This document shows positions 33,341 to 41,216 of a DNA stretch of 64,000 bases, one piece after another. The DNA is from Streptomyces sp. NBS 14/10 (lineage in GTDB: Bacteria > Actinomycetota > Actinomycetes > Streptomycetales > Streptomycetaceae). Each line of letters opens with the position of its first letter. Positions within the stretch are counted from its first letter, which is position 1. The notes beneath the pieces are model-generated. The model searched no databases, was not told the DNA's origin, and saw only the letters and a program-made list of their open reading frames with translations. Made by a program: the position numbers and the translations under genes. The stretch is from contig NZ_NCSM01000008.1 of the NCBI RefSeq assembly GCF_002224125.1, positions 96,475-160,474 of the forward strand, given 5' to 3'.

Positions 33341-33590
33341 ACCCCGGTGGGGGCGGCCGGGGCAAAAGTGAGAGGGAGCATTCCGGAATATTCATGGCAG
33401 GGCGGTCGATCGTGAATCTTGAATCGCGGTGAGCCGCGTGATTCGCTGTCGATCACGCCCAGGGCGGCGATAGGGACTCAAGTCCCTTTGGTCAGCGGTC
33501 AGTTGGGAGTAATTCCGGCGTCCGCGAAACCTTCCGCTTCGGAACCCGTTCCGCCCTGAGCGGTCTCACCAGTCAACGGGGAGGTGAACT
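33341..33590 (+). other. Divergent intergenic region upstream of the lasso cluster
   Basis: About 250 bp without a gene, AT-richer than its surroundings. It contains a perfect dyad AGGGACT-CA-AGTCCCT at 33472-33487 and an imperfect hairpin around 33424-33444 (AATCGCGG / CCGCGTGATT). A weak promoter candidate is TTGGTC (33488-33493) with TAATTC (33510-33515) at 16-bp spacing. The precursor ribosome site GGGGAGG is at 33578-33584. Confidence 0.45.
33472..33487. promoter_or_regulatory. Dyad upstream of lasso precursor
   Basis: AGGGACT, 2-nt spacer CA, AGTCCCT. A perfect 7-bp inverted repeat just upstream of the candidate -35. It could be an operator for the lasso operon; no regulator is assigned. 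Confidence 0.4.
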
Positions 33591-33593
33591 GTG

Positions 33594-33740
33594 ATGCAGG
33601 GCGACGAACTCCAGGAGACCAACGAGCTCCAGGCCTATGAAACCCCCAAAATGGTCGAGTGTGGCTCCTTCCAGGAGGACACCGGCTATTTCGGCCTGAC
33701 CGGCTACGAGAACGTGATTCATTTCTACGACAGGCTCTAA
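33594..33740 (+). CDS. Lasso peptide precursor (A)
   Basis: 48-residue precursor. The leader holds the actinobacterial lasso motif YxxPx(L/M)xxxGxFxxxT as YETPKMVECGSFQEDT (residues 15-30). By the rule that Thr sits at -2, cleavage follows Gly31 and the core is YFGLTGYENVIHFYDRL (17 residues), with a Tyr1-Glu8 macrolactam and tail NVIHFYDRL. If Gly31 is kept, the ring is Gly1-Glu9. Either suits known 8- or 9-residue rings. There is no Cys in the core, so it is a class II lasso peptide. ATG 33594 (a GTG directly precedes it) has GGGGAGG 9 nt upstream. Cyclase, B1 and B2 follow on the same strand. I do not recognise the core. Confidence 0.9.
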   Translation: MQGDELQETNELQAYETPKMVECGSFQEDTGYFGLTGYENVIHFYDRL

Positions 33741-33795
33741 GGCTCTGAGCCTCTGAGGCCGACGCTGATGCGGCACACCCCCTAAGGACATTGAC

Positions 33796-35700
33796 ATGGC
33801 CGATGCCGGTTGGCATTACTTCGTCGCGCTGCCGGATGTTGACGGCGCGGCAGCCGCTATCGGCCGGCTCCCCGCGGACGGCGTACGCATCCTGCTGAGG
33901 CACCCGTCCGGCCGGCCCTGTGTGGCCGGCCGGACGGCCGAAGGCCGGGCCCTGGTGGCGGAGCGGGGCGACACCCGGCTCGCCGTGATCGGCCACTGCT
34001 CGGCGACCCAGGACGAACTCGCCGCGGCGGCCGCGCGAATCGACGATCTGGCCGACCTCGACCGGCTGGGCCTGGCCTGGGCCGGCAGCTACCACCTCGT
34101 CGCCTCCGTACGTGGCCGCCTGCGCGTACAGGGCACCGCCTCCGGACTGCGCCGGGTCTTCCACGGTGAGTTCGGCGCACACGGTGAGCTGCGCGCGCAC
34201 GGTGAACTGGGCGTACGCGGTGAGCTGCGCGCACGCGGTGAGCTGGGCGCACTCACCATCGCCGCGGACCGCGCGGACGTCCTGGCGGCCGTACTGGACG
34301 CCCCGCTCGACCCGGCCCTGCTCGCCCTGCGCACCCTGGACGCGCTGCCGCACCCACTGGGTGACCTACCGCCGTGGCACAACGTCTCCGCGGTGCCTCC
34401 GGGCTCGTACCTGGCGCTGGATCCGGACGGTCGGCGGCCACTGGTCAAACGCTGGTGGCAAGCCCCCGAACCGGTGGTTTCACTGACCGAGGGCGGCCAA
34501 CTGTTGCGCCGGGCGCTCGACGACGCCGTACGGGTGCGCACCCGCGGCCCCCAGCCCGTCAGCGCGGACCTCTCCGGTGGCATGGACTCCACCAGCATCG
34601 CCCTGCTGGCCGCCCGGCACCGGCCCTCGCCCACCACGTTCACCACGTTCACCATGGAGAACGACGACCAGGCCGACGAGGACGTCCAGTGGGCCAGGCA
34701 GGCCGCCGCCGGTCTGCCGAACCTCAACCACATCGTCTACTCCAACCGCGAACTGCCGCGGTTCTTCGGCGGCCTCATGGAGGTGGACGGCGTTCCCGAC
34801 GAGCCGTCCACCGCCGTACTGAGCGCGCCCCGGCTGCGCGCCATACGACAGCGGGCCCTCGCGCACCGCTCGCGGCTGCACCTCGACGGGCTCGGCGGCG
34901 ACCAACTGCTGCGCGGTCACCCGGCCTATCAACATGACCTGTTGCGTCACCGGCCGCTGCTGGCCGCCCAGCGCCTGAGGGTGCTGAGCCAACTGCGGCG
35001 AAGCAGCTGGGGCGTGGAGGCCCGAGGTCTGCTGGACGGCCGCTCCTACCGCCGCTGGTTCGCGGATCGGGCCCACGGCCGCGTCCGCCGTACCCCGAAC
35101 CCCCTGTCCGACTGGGGCCACTTTCCCAGCCTGCCCGTATGGCTCACCCCGGACGCCAGGGACCTGGTGGCCCGTACCCTGCGCGATACGGCCGCGACGG
35201 CCGAGCCGCTGGCGCCGACGCGGGGGCGGCACAACGACCTCCTCGGCATCCAGGACGCCGGACGGCTCGTCCGCCAGTGCCACCAGCTGACCGAAACCCA
35301 GGACTTCAGCCATACCTCCCCCTTCCTCGACGACCAGGTCATCCAGGTGTGCCTGGCCGTCCGGCCCGAGGAGCGCGTCACCCCCTGGGAGTTCAAACCC
35401 CTCATCAAGGCGGCGATGGCGGACATCATGCCGCCAGGGGTGCTGACCCGGCGCACCAAGGGCGACGGCACCACGCTCGTCGCCGAGGGCTTCGAAGCGC
35501 ACCGGCGGGAACTCGCGGAACTGTGGGACGGCTCCCGCCTGGCCGCCCTGGGCCTGATCGACCCCGGGCCGCTGCGCGAGCTGTTCGACCTGTCCTACAC
35601 CGACAGCCTCCACCGAGGCGCGATGCAGTCCGCGCTCAGCTGTGAACTGTGGGCCCGGGCAACGGCTACCCAGCCGACAGGAGGCAGGAGACAACCATGA
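33796..35700 (+). CDS. Lasso cyclase (C), asparagine synthetase-like
   Basis: ATP-dependent macrolactam synthetase of 634 residues that activates the core's Glu side chain as an adenylate and closes the ring on the new N-terminus. The N-terminal part is the glutamine-hydrolase-like fold without the catalytic N-terminal Cys. The synthetase domain has the PP-loop DLSGGMDSTSIALLA (SGGMDS at residues 260-265) and HLDGLGGDQLLRGHP. SHTSPFLDDQVIQVCLAV and TKGDGTTLVAEGF are also typical. Five 18-bp repeats (34162-34251) add about 30 residues at 123-152. ATG 33796 lies 55 bp after the precursor stop, and the gene overlaps B1 by ATGA. Confidence 0.92.
   Translation: MADAGWHYFVALPDVDGAAAAIGRLPADGVRILLRHPSGRPCVAGRTAEGRALVAERGDTRLAVIGHCSATQDELAAAAARIDDLADLDRLGLAWAGSYHLVASVRGRLRVQGTASGLRRVFHGEFGAHGELRAHGELGVRGELRARGELGALTIAADRADVLAAVLDAPLDPALLALRTLDALPHPLGDLPPWHNVSAVPPGSYLALDPDGRRPLVKRWWQAPEPVVSLTEGGQLLRRALDDAVRVRTRGPQPVSADLSGGMDSTSIALLAARHRPSPTTFTTFTMENDDQADEDVQWARQAAAGLPNLNHIVYSNRELPRFFGGLMEVDGVPDEPSTAVLSAPRLRAIRQRALAHRSRLHLDGLGGDQLLRGHPAYQHDLLRHRPLLAAQRLRVLSQLRRSSWGVEARGLLDGRSYRRWFADRAHGRVRRTPNPLSDWGHFPSLPVWLTPDARDLVARTLRDTAATAEPLAPTRGRHNDLLGIQDAGRLVRQCHQLTETQDFSHTSPFLDDQVIQVCLAVRPEERVTPWEFKPLIKAAMADIMPPGVLTRRTKGDGTTLVAEGFEAHRRELAELWDGSRLAALGLIDPGPLRELFDLSYTDSLHRGAMQSALSCELWARATATQPTGGRRQP
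34162..34251 (+). repeat. Five 18-bp tandem repeats inside the lasso cyclase
   Basis: Units of the type CACGGTGAGCTGCGCGCG, five in a row and in frame, encode HGEFGA-HGELRA-HGELGV and RGELRA-RGELGA. They lie in the N-terminal domain and look like a minisatellite expansion in a surface loop. Confidence 0.88.
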
Positions 35701-35957
35701 CATGGAGACTGCACCCCGATGTCTCAACCGTGGACACCGACTACGGAACGGTTCTGCTGGACGGCAGGGACGGCCGCTACTGGCAGCTCAACGGGACCGC
35801 GTCCGTCGCCTTCCGCGCCCTGGCCGACGGCAGCACGGTGCAGGAGGCCACCGAGCGGCTGATGGCCGTCTACGACGTCGACGAGCCACGCGCCCGCGCG
35901 GACGTGGAGGGGCTGATGGCCAGCCTCCAGCAGGCGAAGGTGGTGCAGCAGCGTTGA
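35697..35957 (+). CDS. Lasso RRE protein (B1), PqqD-like
   Basis: RiPP recognition element of 86 residues that binds the leader peptide and delivers the precursor to protease and cyclase. PqqD-like features: VSTVDTDYGTVLLDGRDGRY, WQLNGTASVAFRALADGST, a helical segment VQEATERLMAVYDVDEPRA and a C-terminal helix DVEGLMASLQQAKVV. ATG 35697 overlaps the cyclase stop by 4 bp, with GGAG upstream. The B2 gene overlaps its end by TTGA. Separate B1 and B2 genes are the usual actinobacterial arrangement. Confidence 0.92.
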   Translation: MTWRLHPDVSTVDTDYGTVLLDGRDGRYWQLNGTASVAFRALADGSTVQEATERLMAVYDVDEPRARADVEGLMASLQQAKVVQQR

Positions 35958-36379
35958 GTTCGGTCGTACCGCACCGTACGAAGGTCCGGCTCTCCCCGGG
36001 CCGCCGCCTGCTGGTGCTGCTCGCCGTGGCCGTCGCCCGCCGCCTGGCCGCCAAGCCGCCGGCCCGGACCCGAGCCATACTGACCCGCCTGCGCGGGGGC
36101 GCCCGCCCGGCCACGTACGAGGAGGCCCGCGCCGCCCGGGAGGCCGTGGTGGCCGTCAGCCTCCGCTGTGCCGGGGACGAGGGGTGCCTGCCGCGTTCAC
36201 TGGCGATCGTCCTGCTGTGCCGGGCCCGCGGCACCTGGCCCACCTGGACGGTGGGAGTACGGGCCCGCCTGCCCTTCGGCGCCCATGCGTGGGTGGAGGC
36301 CGAGGGACGCATGGTCGAGGAGAAGGCGGACCCTTCCTACTTCCGCCCCCTGTTCTCGGTGCCGGCGGAAGGTGCCTAG
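35954..36379 (+). CDS. Lasso leader peptidase (B2), transglutaminase-like
   Basis: Cysteine protease of 141 residues that removes the leader. The catalytic Cys is in DEGCLPRSLAIVLLCRARG (Cys78), and the His is in PFGAHAWVEAEG (His111), followed by an acidic residue. The N-terminal helix (GRRLLVLLAVAVARRLAAK) is typical of B2 proteins. The start is TTG 35954, overlapping the B1 stop (TTGA); no other in-frame start is close. No ABC exporter gene follows B2, unlike many lasso clusters. Confidence 0.9.
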   Translation: MSSVVPHRTKVRLSPGRRLLVLLAVAVARRLAAKPPARTRAILTRLRGGARPATYEEARAAREAVVAVSLRCAGDEGCLPRSLAIVLLCRARGTWPTWTVGVRARLPFGAHAWVEAEGRMVEEKADPSYFRPLFSVPAEGA

Positions 36380-36430
36380 GGCGCGTATCGGGTCTGAATC
36401 AATGAGTTCCAGAGCACCGTCGAGCAGGTG

Positions 36431-36790
36431 TCAGCAGTAGGTGCGCAGCGCCCAGACGAGACTCCAGTTGATCTCGGTGGGACCGGAGTCGGCGAACGCG
36501 ACATGGTTCACGGAGCCGTAGTAGTCGAACATCTTGACTATGCCGCCTCCGGGAAGGCGGTTGTCCCAGTATCCGACGCCGCTCCAAGGCTCCAATGCTG
36601 ACTCGCCGCAGTGCAGGACGAGCTGGTCGCCGCTGCCGCTGGTGGCGCAGAACGCGTCGGGCACGGTGCACGGAGCCGCGGCGGCACGGCTGGTTGAGGA
36701 GCTGTCGGTGGCGGCGGCGCCGGTGGTCGTGCCTGTCAGCGCAGCGGCCGAGAGGGCGAGGACGGCGAGGGCGGTGCGTGTCTTGCGCAT
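36431..36790 (-). CDS. Small secreted protein, unknown
   Basis: Unrecognised protein of 119 residues with a signal peptide (RTALAVLALSAAALTGTTTG, cleavage near AAA-T). The mature part has four cysteines (41, 48, 61 and 119), enough for two disulfides, and aromatic segments (GVGYWDNRLPGGG, MFDYYGSVNHVAF, INWSLVWALRTYC). It is convergent with the lasso B2 gene (51 bp) and divergent from the kinase gene. No sign links it to lasso synthesis. Confidence 0.75.
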   Translation of the reverse strand: MRKTRTALAVLALSAAALTGTTTGAAATDSSSTSRAAAAPCTVPDAFCATSGSGDQLVLHCGESALEPWSGVGYWDNRLPGGGIVKMFDYYGSVNHVAFADSGPTEINWSLVWALRTYC

Positions 36791-36896
36791 GTGTGCCTGC
36801 TTTCGTGTGGGTCCGGTTGCTGTGGTGGCAGCGTGCTGGAACGGGTGTGGGAGAACCTGGGGCGAATCTTGATTGCGCCGGTGGTCGGCCGGACAT

Positions 36897-36927
36897 CGGC
36901 GTGTCGCTGTCTCATACTCACCACAAA
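36897..36927. repeat. 31-bp repeat shared with 51861-51891
   Basis: Reads CGGCGTGTCGCTGTCTCATA + CTCACCACAAA. It is identical at 29 of 31 positions to 51861-51891, where it forms one arm of a terminator hairpin. Here it is unpaired and sits 27 bp before the kinase start codon. Confidence 0.75.
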
Positions 36928-36953
36928 GTCAAGCGAGGCCGATGGGGGAACAG

Positions 36954-38441
36954 ATGGCGAGCGAAACAGGTGTGGGCCGCTTGGTCACGGGACGCTATCG
37001 GCTCATCGGCGAATTGGGTTCCGGCGGGTTCGGACGGGTGTGGAAGGCCCGGGACGAGAGGTTGCGTGTCGACGTTGCGCTCAAGGAGGTCACGCTCTCC
37101 CAGGCCGGGTCCGGCGCGGAGCGTACCGAGCGGGTGAACCGCGCCATCCACGAGGCCCGCAACGCCGCGCGGCTGCGCACCCACCCCAACATCGTGGCCG
37201 TCCACGACGTGGTGCGGGAAGACGATGTGCCGTGGATCGTCATGGAGTTGGTGACCGGGGGCACGCTGGAGGAGGAGATCCGCGAACGTGGCCGCGTCCC
37301 GGCCGCGGAGGTACGGAGGATCGCCGAGGCGGTCCTGGGAGCGTTGCGGGCGGCGCATGCGGCCGGCATCGTGCACCGCGACGTCAAGCCGTCCAACGTG
37401 ATGCTCGCCGACGACGGCCGGGTCCTGCTGGCCGACTTCGGCATCGCCGTGCACGATGCCGACACCGCGCTGACCGCGACCGGCGGGGTGATCGGCTCCC
37501 TCGAGTACATCGCGCCCGAGCGGATCGGGCACGGCGACGACAGCCCCGCCGGCGACCTGTTCTCCCTGGGCGTCACCCTCTACCACGCGGTGGAGGGTGT
37601 CTCCCCGTTCCACCGCGCCACCCCCACGGCCTCGGTCGCAGCCGTCATGGCGCACGAGCCGGACCCCCCGAAGCACGCCGGCGAACTCGCCGGACTCCTC
37701 ACGCGCCTGCTGGACAAGGCCCCTGCCACCAGGGTCACCGTCTCCGAGGCGCTGGCGATGCTGGATACCGGCCCCACCGTCCCCGGCCCCACCGTCCCCG
37801 TACTCGAGAGGCCAACAGCCGTCACGTCCCCTGCCGGTGCCCCTGGGCGTGCGGCGCTGCGCGGTGCGGTCGCGGCAGTCTGGGCAGGTCGCTCGCGCCG
37901 CTGGCGGCTGGCGACCGCGGGTGTAGCCGGCATGGCGATTCTGCTCGCGGTCGTGCTCGCGGTGACGATCGGCACATCGGGAGACCGCACGGGCACCTCC
38001 CGGAAGCCGCGGCTGTATGAAAAGGGCGAGGTGGCGTTGTGCACCCACTCGCCCGTGGTGACCTGCCCGGATCCGTCCGGCGGGAATGTCGACCTGGATA
38101 CCGCGTCCCTTGGACAGGAAGAAGAGGGGAACGCAGGCACCGACCTCGCGATCGTCCGCAACAGGCTCGCTGCCCTCGCCTCCACCGAACTCGCCCGATA
38201 CCCCCACGACAGCCCTCCGGCCGGCCCGGCCGACTGCCAGTCCGGCAACGTTGGCTGGAAGGGTTCCCAAAGCTCTGGATTCCTGGGCAGTGACCTTTCC
38301 AAGGGCATGATCCTCTGCGTCAAGACCACCGAGGGCCGATACGGCTACCTCCGGATCGCCGAGGTCGGAAGCTACGAGGACGGTGCCCTTGGGCGGGCGA
38401 AATTCACGTACCAGGTCTGGAAGAAGGCAGGCGACACGTAA
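36954..38441 (+). CDS. Membrane Ser/Thr protein kinase (PknB-like)
   Basis: Hanks-type kinase of 495 residues. The ATP loop is GELGSGGFGRVWKA, the catalytic Lys is in VALKEV (Lys44), the catalytic loop is IVHRDVKPSN (Asp143), the Mg loop is LADFGIA, and APERIGHG lies at the end of the activation segment. A Pro-rich juxtamembrane stretch precedes one membrane span (about 319-341, VAGMAILLAVVLAVTIG). The external domain of about 150 residues has cysteines (CTHSPVVTCPDPSGG, DCQSGNVGWKG, MILCVKTTEG) and no PASTA repeats. ATG 36954 has GGGGGA upstream; 36942 is an alternative start. Confidence 0.92.
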   Translation: MASETGVGRLVTGRYRLIGELGSGGFGRVWKARDERLRVDVALKEVTLSQAGSGAERTERVNRAIHEARNAARLRTHPNIVAVHDVVREDDVPWIVMELVTGGTLEEEIRERGRVPAAEVRRIAEAVLGALRAAHAAGIVHRDVKPSNVMLADDGRVLLADFGIAVHDADTALTATGGVIGSLEYIAPERIGHGDDSPAGDLFSLGVTLYHAVEGVSPFHRATPTASVAAVMAHEPDPPKHAGELAGLLTRLLDKAPATRVTVSEALAMLDTGPTVPGPTVPVLERPTAVTSPAGAPGRAALRGAVAAVWAGRSRRWRLATAGVAGMAILLAVVLAVTIGTSGDRTGTSRKPRLYEKGEVALCTHSPVVTCPDPSGGNVDLDTASLGQEEEGNAGTDLAIVRNRLAALASTELARYPHDSPPAGPADCQSGNVGWKGSQSSGFLGSDLSKGMILCVKTTEGRYGYLRIAEVGSYEDGALGRAKFTYQVWKKAGDT

Positions 38442-38508
38442 CCGTCGAGCCTCGGCCTGGACGCGACTGCGGTGGCAAGGACGCGTGGAGCCATTCCGGC
38501 CGTGTCCG

Positions 38509-39171
38509 CTACTCCGGCCGGACCAGCCGGGTGTCGTACGCGAAGATCACCGCCTGGACGCGGTCCCGGGCCCCGATCTTCGCCAGGATGCGGCCCACGT
38601 GCGTCTTGACGGTGGACTCCGCGACGACCAGCCGCTCCGCGATCTCGCCGTTCGTCCAGCCCCGGCCGATCGCCGTCAGGACCTCGCGCTCGCGGCCGGT
38701 GAGGGCCGCCAGGCGGGGGTCGGTGCCGGTGGTGGTGTCGGGCGTCGGCAGGTGGTGGGCGTAGCGGTCGAGGAGGCGGCGGGTCAGGGTCGGGGCGACG
38801 ACCGCGTCGCCGCTCGCCACGGCCCGGATGCCCGCGAGCAGTTCCTCCGGGCGGGCGTCCTTGACGAGGAAGCCGCTCGCACCGGCCCGCAGGCCGGCGT
38901 GGGCGTACTCGTCGAGGTCGAAGGTGGTGAGGATCAGCACGCGGGTGCGGCCGCCGGACGCGACGATGCGGCGGGTGGCCTCGATGCCGTCGAGGCCGGG
39001 CATCCGTACGTCCATCAGCACCACGTCCGGCTGCAGCTCGGCGCACAGCCGTACGGCCGCGGAGCCGGTCTCGGCCTCGCCGACCAGCCCCATGTCGTCC
39101 TGGCTCTCCAACAGCATCCGGAAGCCGAAGCGCTGCATGGCCTGGTCGTCCGCGATCGCCACCGTGGTCAC
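38509..39171 (-). CDS. Two-component response regulator, NarL/LuxR type
   Basis: Response regulator of 220 residues. The receiver domain has the phospho-acceptor in VVLMDVRMPGLDG (Asp54) and Lys in GFLVKDARPEELLAG. The C-terminal LuxR helix-turn-helix is LTGREREVLTAIGRGWTNGE followed by IAERLVVAESTVKTHVGRIL. GTG 39171 overlaps the sensor-kinase stop by GTGA. It forms an operon with the sensor kinase, and an ABC-2 exporter lies directly upstream on the same strand. Confidence 0.93.
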   Translation of the reverse strand: MTTVAIADDQAMQRFGFRMLLESQDDMGLVGEAETGSAAVRLCAELQPDVVLMDVRMPGLDGIEATRRIVASGGRTRVLILTTFDLDEYAHAGLRAGASGFLVKDARPEELLAGIRAVASGDAVVAPTLTRRLLDRYAHHLPTPDTTTGTDPRLAALTGREREVLTAIGRGWTNGEIAERLVVAESTVKTHVGRILAKIGARDRVQAVIFAYDTRLVRPE

Positions 39172-40400
39172 TGCTGCCCGCTCCGCTCGGCCGGTAGATG
39201 TACGTGTACGCGCCAGCCGCCCGAGGGCAGCGGACCCGCGTCGAGTGTGCCGCCGTACAGCGCGGCGCGCTGCCGCATACCGGGGATGCCCTGCCCGCCG
39301 TCCGGGCCGCTCGGGGCGGTGCCGGAGCCCGCCGTGTCCGTGATGCCGAGGTCGACGCCGTGCGGCGCGTATCCGATGGTCACCTCGGCGCGGGCGCCGG
39401 GCCCGGCGTGCTTGAGGGTGTTGGTGAGGGCTTCCTGGACGATGCGGTAGACGGCGAGCTGCAGACCGGGGGAGAGCTCGCCGCCCCGGCCCGAGGTGGT
39501 CACCCGTACCGGCAGCCCCGCCTCGCGGACCCGGCCCAGCAGCTGGTCGAGGTCCGCGAGCGCGGGCTGCGGGGCCAGCTCGGCGGTCGCGTCCCGCAAC
39601 ATGCCCAGCAGCTTGCGCAGTTCGCCCAGGGCCTCGCGGCTGGTGTCGCCGATGGCCTCCAGGGCCTGTGTCGCGCGCTCGGGGTTCTTGCGGGCCGCGT
39701 ACGAGCCGCCGTCGGCCAGGCCGGTGATGACGGACAGGTGGTGGCCGATGATGTCGTGCATCTCCCCGGCGATCCGGTCCCGTTCGGCCGCGGCGGCGAG
39801 CCGCGCCTGCTGGTCCCGCTCCACCTCGAGCTGCCTGGCCCGCTCCAGCAGCGAGGCCGTGTAGTCGCGGCGGGTGCGGACCGCGATGCCGGCGAGCACC
39901 ATGACCGCGCACGTCATCAGGTACGGCACGAGCTGCCGGTCGAAGTCGCCCTCCGGCCATCGCACGGCGGAGACGGTGATCTGGGCGGCGGCGAGCGCGC
40001 TCGCCCAGACCAGCTCGGGCCAGGGCCGCCGCACCGCGATCCCGTACAGGACCGCCATCCGGATCGCCCCGGCCTCCAGGGCGATCCCGGTCCAGGAGTC
40101 GACGAACCCCGGCACCGCCAGTACGCACATGACCGCGAGGGGCCTGCGCCGCCGCCAGGCCGCGGGGAGCACGAATCCGACGCTCACCAGCCATGGCAGC
40201 CAGCCCGGCACATCCGTCCCGTGCGCCGTCAGCTTCCATCGCGCACCGATGAGGTCGGCCAGCGCGGCCAGGGCCAGTACCCCCGTCAGCAGCAGGTCCC
40301 ACACCAGCGGCCGGCGGGCGTCGAAGTCCCGTACGCGCCGGACGGCCAGGTGGAAGCGGCGGGTCAGCGACAGGGTGCCGGGGGACCACTCGGAGGTCAT
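39168..40400 (-). CDS. Sensor histidine kinase (HisKA_3 family)
   Basis: Membrane kinase of 410 residues with about five N-terminal spans (WDLLLTGVLALAALADL, WLPWLVSVGFVLPA, and others) and little external sequence. It has a dimerisation/phosphoacceptor helix RIAGEMHDIIGHHLSVITGL (His215) and the HATPase segment QLAVYRIVQEALTNTLKHAG. This layout suggests sensing within the membrane, as in sensors of wall-active drugs. ATG 40400 has GGAGAG 6 nt upstream; ATG 40412 in frame is possible. Partner of the response regulator. Confidence 0.93.
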   Translation of the reverse strand: MTSEWSPGTLSLTRRFHLAVRRVRDFDARRPLVWDLLLTGVLALAALADLIGARWKLTAHGTDVPGWLPWLVSVGFVLPAAWRRRRPLAVMCVLAVPGFVDSWTGIALEAGAIRMAVLYGIAVRRPWPELVWASALAAAQITVSAVRWPEGDFDRQLVPYLMTCAVMVLAGIAVRTRRDYTASLLERARQLEVERDQQARLAAAAERDRIAGEMHDIIGHHLSVITGLADGGSYAARKNPERATQALEAIGDTSREALGELRKLLGMLRDATAELAPQPALADLDQLLGRVREAGLPVRVTTSGRGGELSPGLQLAVYRIVQEALTNTLKHAGPGARAEVTIGYAPHGVDLGITDTAGSGTAPSGPDGGQGIPGMRQRAALYGGTLDAGPLPSGGWRVHVHLPAERSGQQ

Positions 40401-40427
40401 CGGGCTCTCCATCTCCCGGGCGTTCCG

Positions 40428-41216
40428 TTACACGTCGCGGCGGCGCAGCAGCAGCCCCGCCGCGCCCAGCGCGACCGCCACCCAGGCGCACAGCGCCGCG
40501 AACGCCACCCCCGGCGAGAGCAGATCCGCCTCCGAGCCCGTCGCCATCAGGGCCTCCAGGGTCCGCGAGGGGAAGTACGCGACGGCGTCCTCCGCCGCCC
40601 CGAACGGCAGCATGCCCACCACCTCCGGGAGGATCAGCACCCCGCCGATGTACGCGCCGATCCCGGCCGGGACGCCGCGCAGCGCGGCGCCCAGCGCGAG
40701 CGAGATCACCCCGATGAGGGCGATCCCGGCCGCCGCCCCGGCCAGGGCGCGGGCGATCCCCGGGTCGGTCGGCGCGGCCTCCTGGTCGGTGCCGTTCAGG
40801 AAGGTCTGGGCGAGCAGGAAGGTGGCGAAGGCGGTCATCAGCAGCGTGGCGAAGGCGGTGGCGCCGAAGACCGCTGCCTTGGCCCACAGCACCGGGAGCC
40901 GGCGGGGAACGGCCGCCATCGTGGCGCGGACCATGCCGGTCGAGTACTCACCGGCCGTCACCATGACCCCGAGGACGGCGACGATCAGCTGGCTGAACTG
41001 GATGCCGAGGAGGGCGAACTGCACCGGCCCGGTGGTCCCGTCCCCGTTTCCCGAGGTGTAGTTCGCCCCGATGACCGCGCCGATGGCGATCGTCAGCAGT
41101 GCGGCGGCGCCGAGCGCGAGCCCCGTGGAGCGCACCGACCACAGCTTGGACCACTCCGAGCGCAGCACGCGCCGTGTCGTCACCCGGTATGCGGCCACTG
41201 CGGTAGTGGCGGTCAT
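40428..41216 (-). CDS. ABC-2 type transporter permease
   Basis: Membrane protein of 262 residues with six hydrophobic segments (LALGAAALLTIAIGAVIG, LIVAVLGVMVTAGEYSTGMV, VFGATAFATLLMTAFATFLL, AAAGIALIGVISLALGAAL, GGVLILPEVVGMLPFG and a C-terminal FAALCAWVAVALGAAGLLL). EYSTGMVRATMAAVPRR is typical of BcrB/NatB-like permeases. ATG 41216 overlaps the ATPase stop by ATGA. It probably forms a detoxification module with the ATPase and the adjacent two-component system. Confidence 0.9.
   Translation of the reverse strand: MTATTAVAAYRVTTRRVLRSEWSKLWSVRSTGLALGAAALLTIAIGAVIGANYTSGNGDGTTGPVQFALLGIQFSQLIVAVLGVMVTAGEYSTGMVRATMAAVPRRLPVLWAKAAVFGATAFATLLMTAFATFLLAQTFLNGTDQEAAPTDPGIARALAGAAAGIALIGVISLALGAALRGVPAGIGAYIGGVLILPEVVGMLPFGAAEDAVAYFPSRTLEALMATGSEADLLSPGVAFAALCAWVAVALGAAGLLLRRRDV

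Noticed and set aside
33594..33740. Lasso ring closure on Asp16 of the core
   Set aside because: Rings of known lasso peptides have 7-9 residues; Glu at position 8 or 9 fits, Asp16 does not.
36431..36790. Secreted four-Cys protein as part of the lasso system
   Set aside because: It is on the opposite strand, has its own signal peptide and no family link to lasso genes.
38509..40887. Long minus-strand frame joining the response regulator to sequence out of frame with the sensor kinase
   Set aside because: The kinase is encoded in another frame with full HisKA_3 and HATPase motifs; the regulator begins at GTG 39171.
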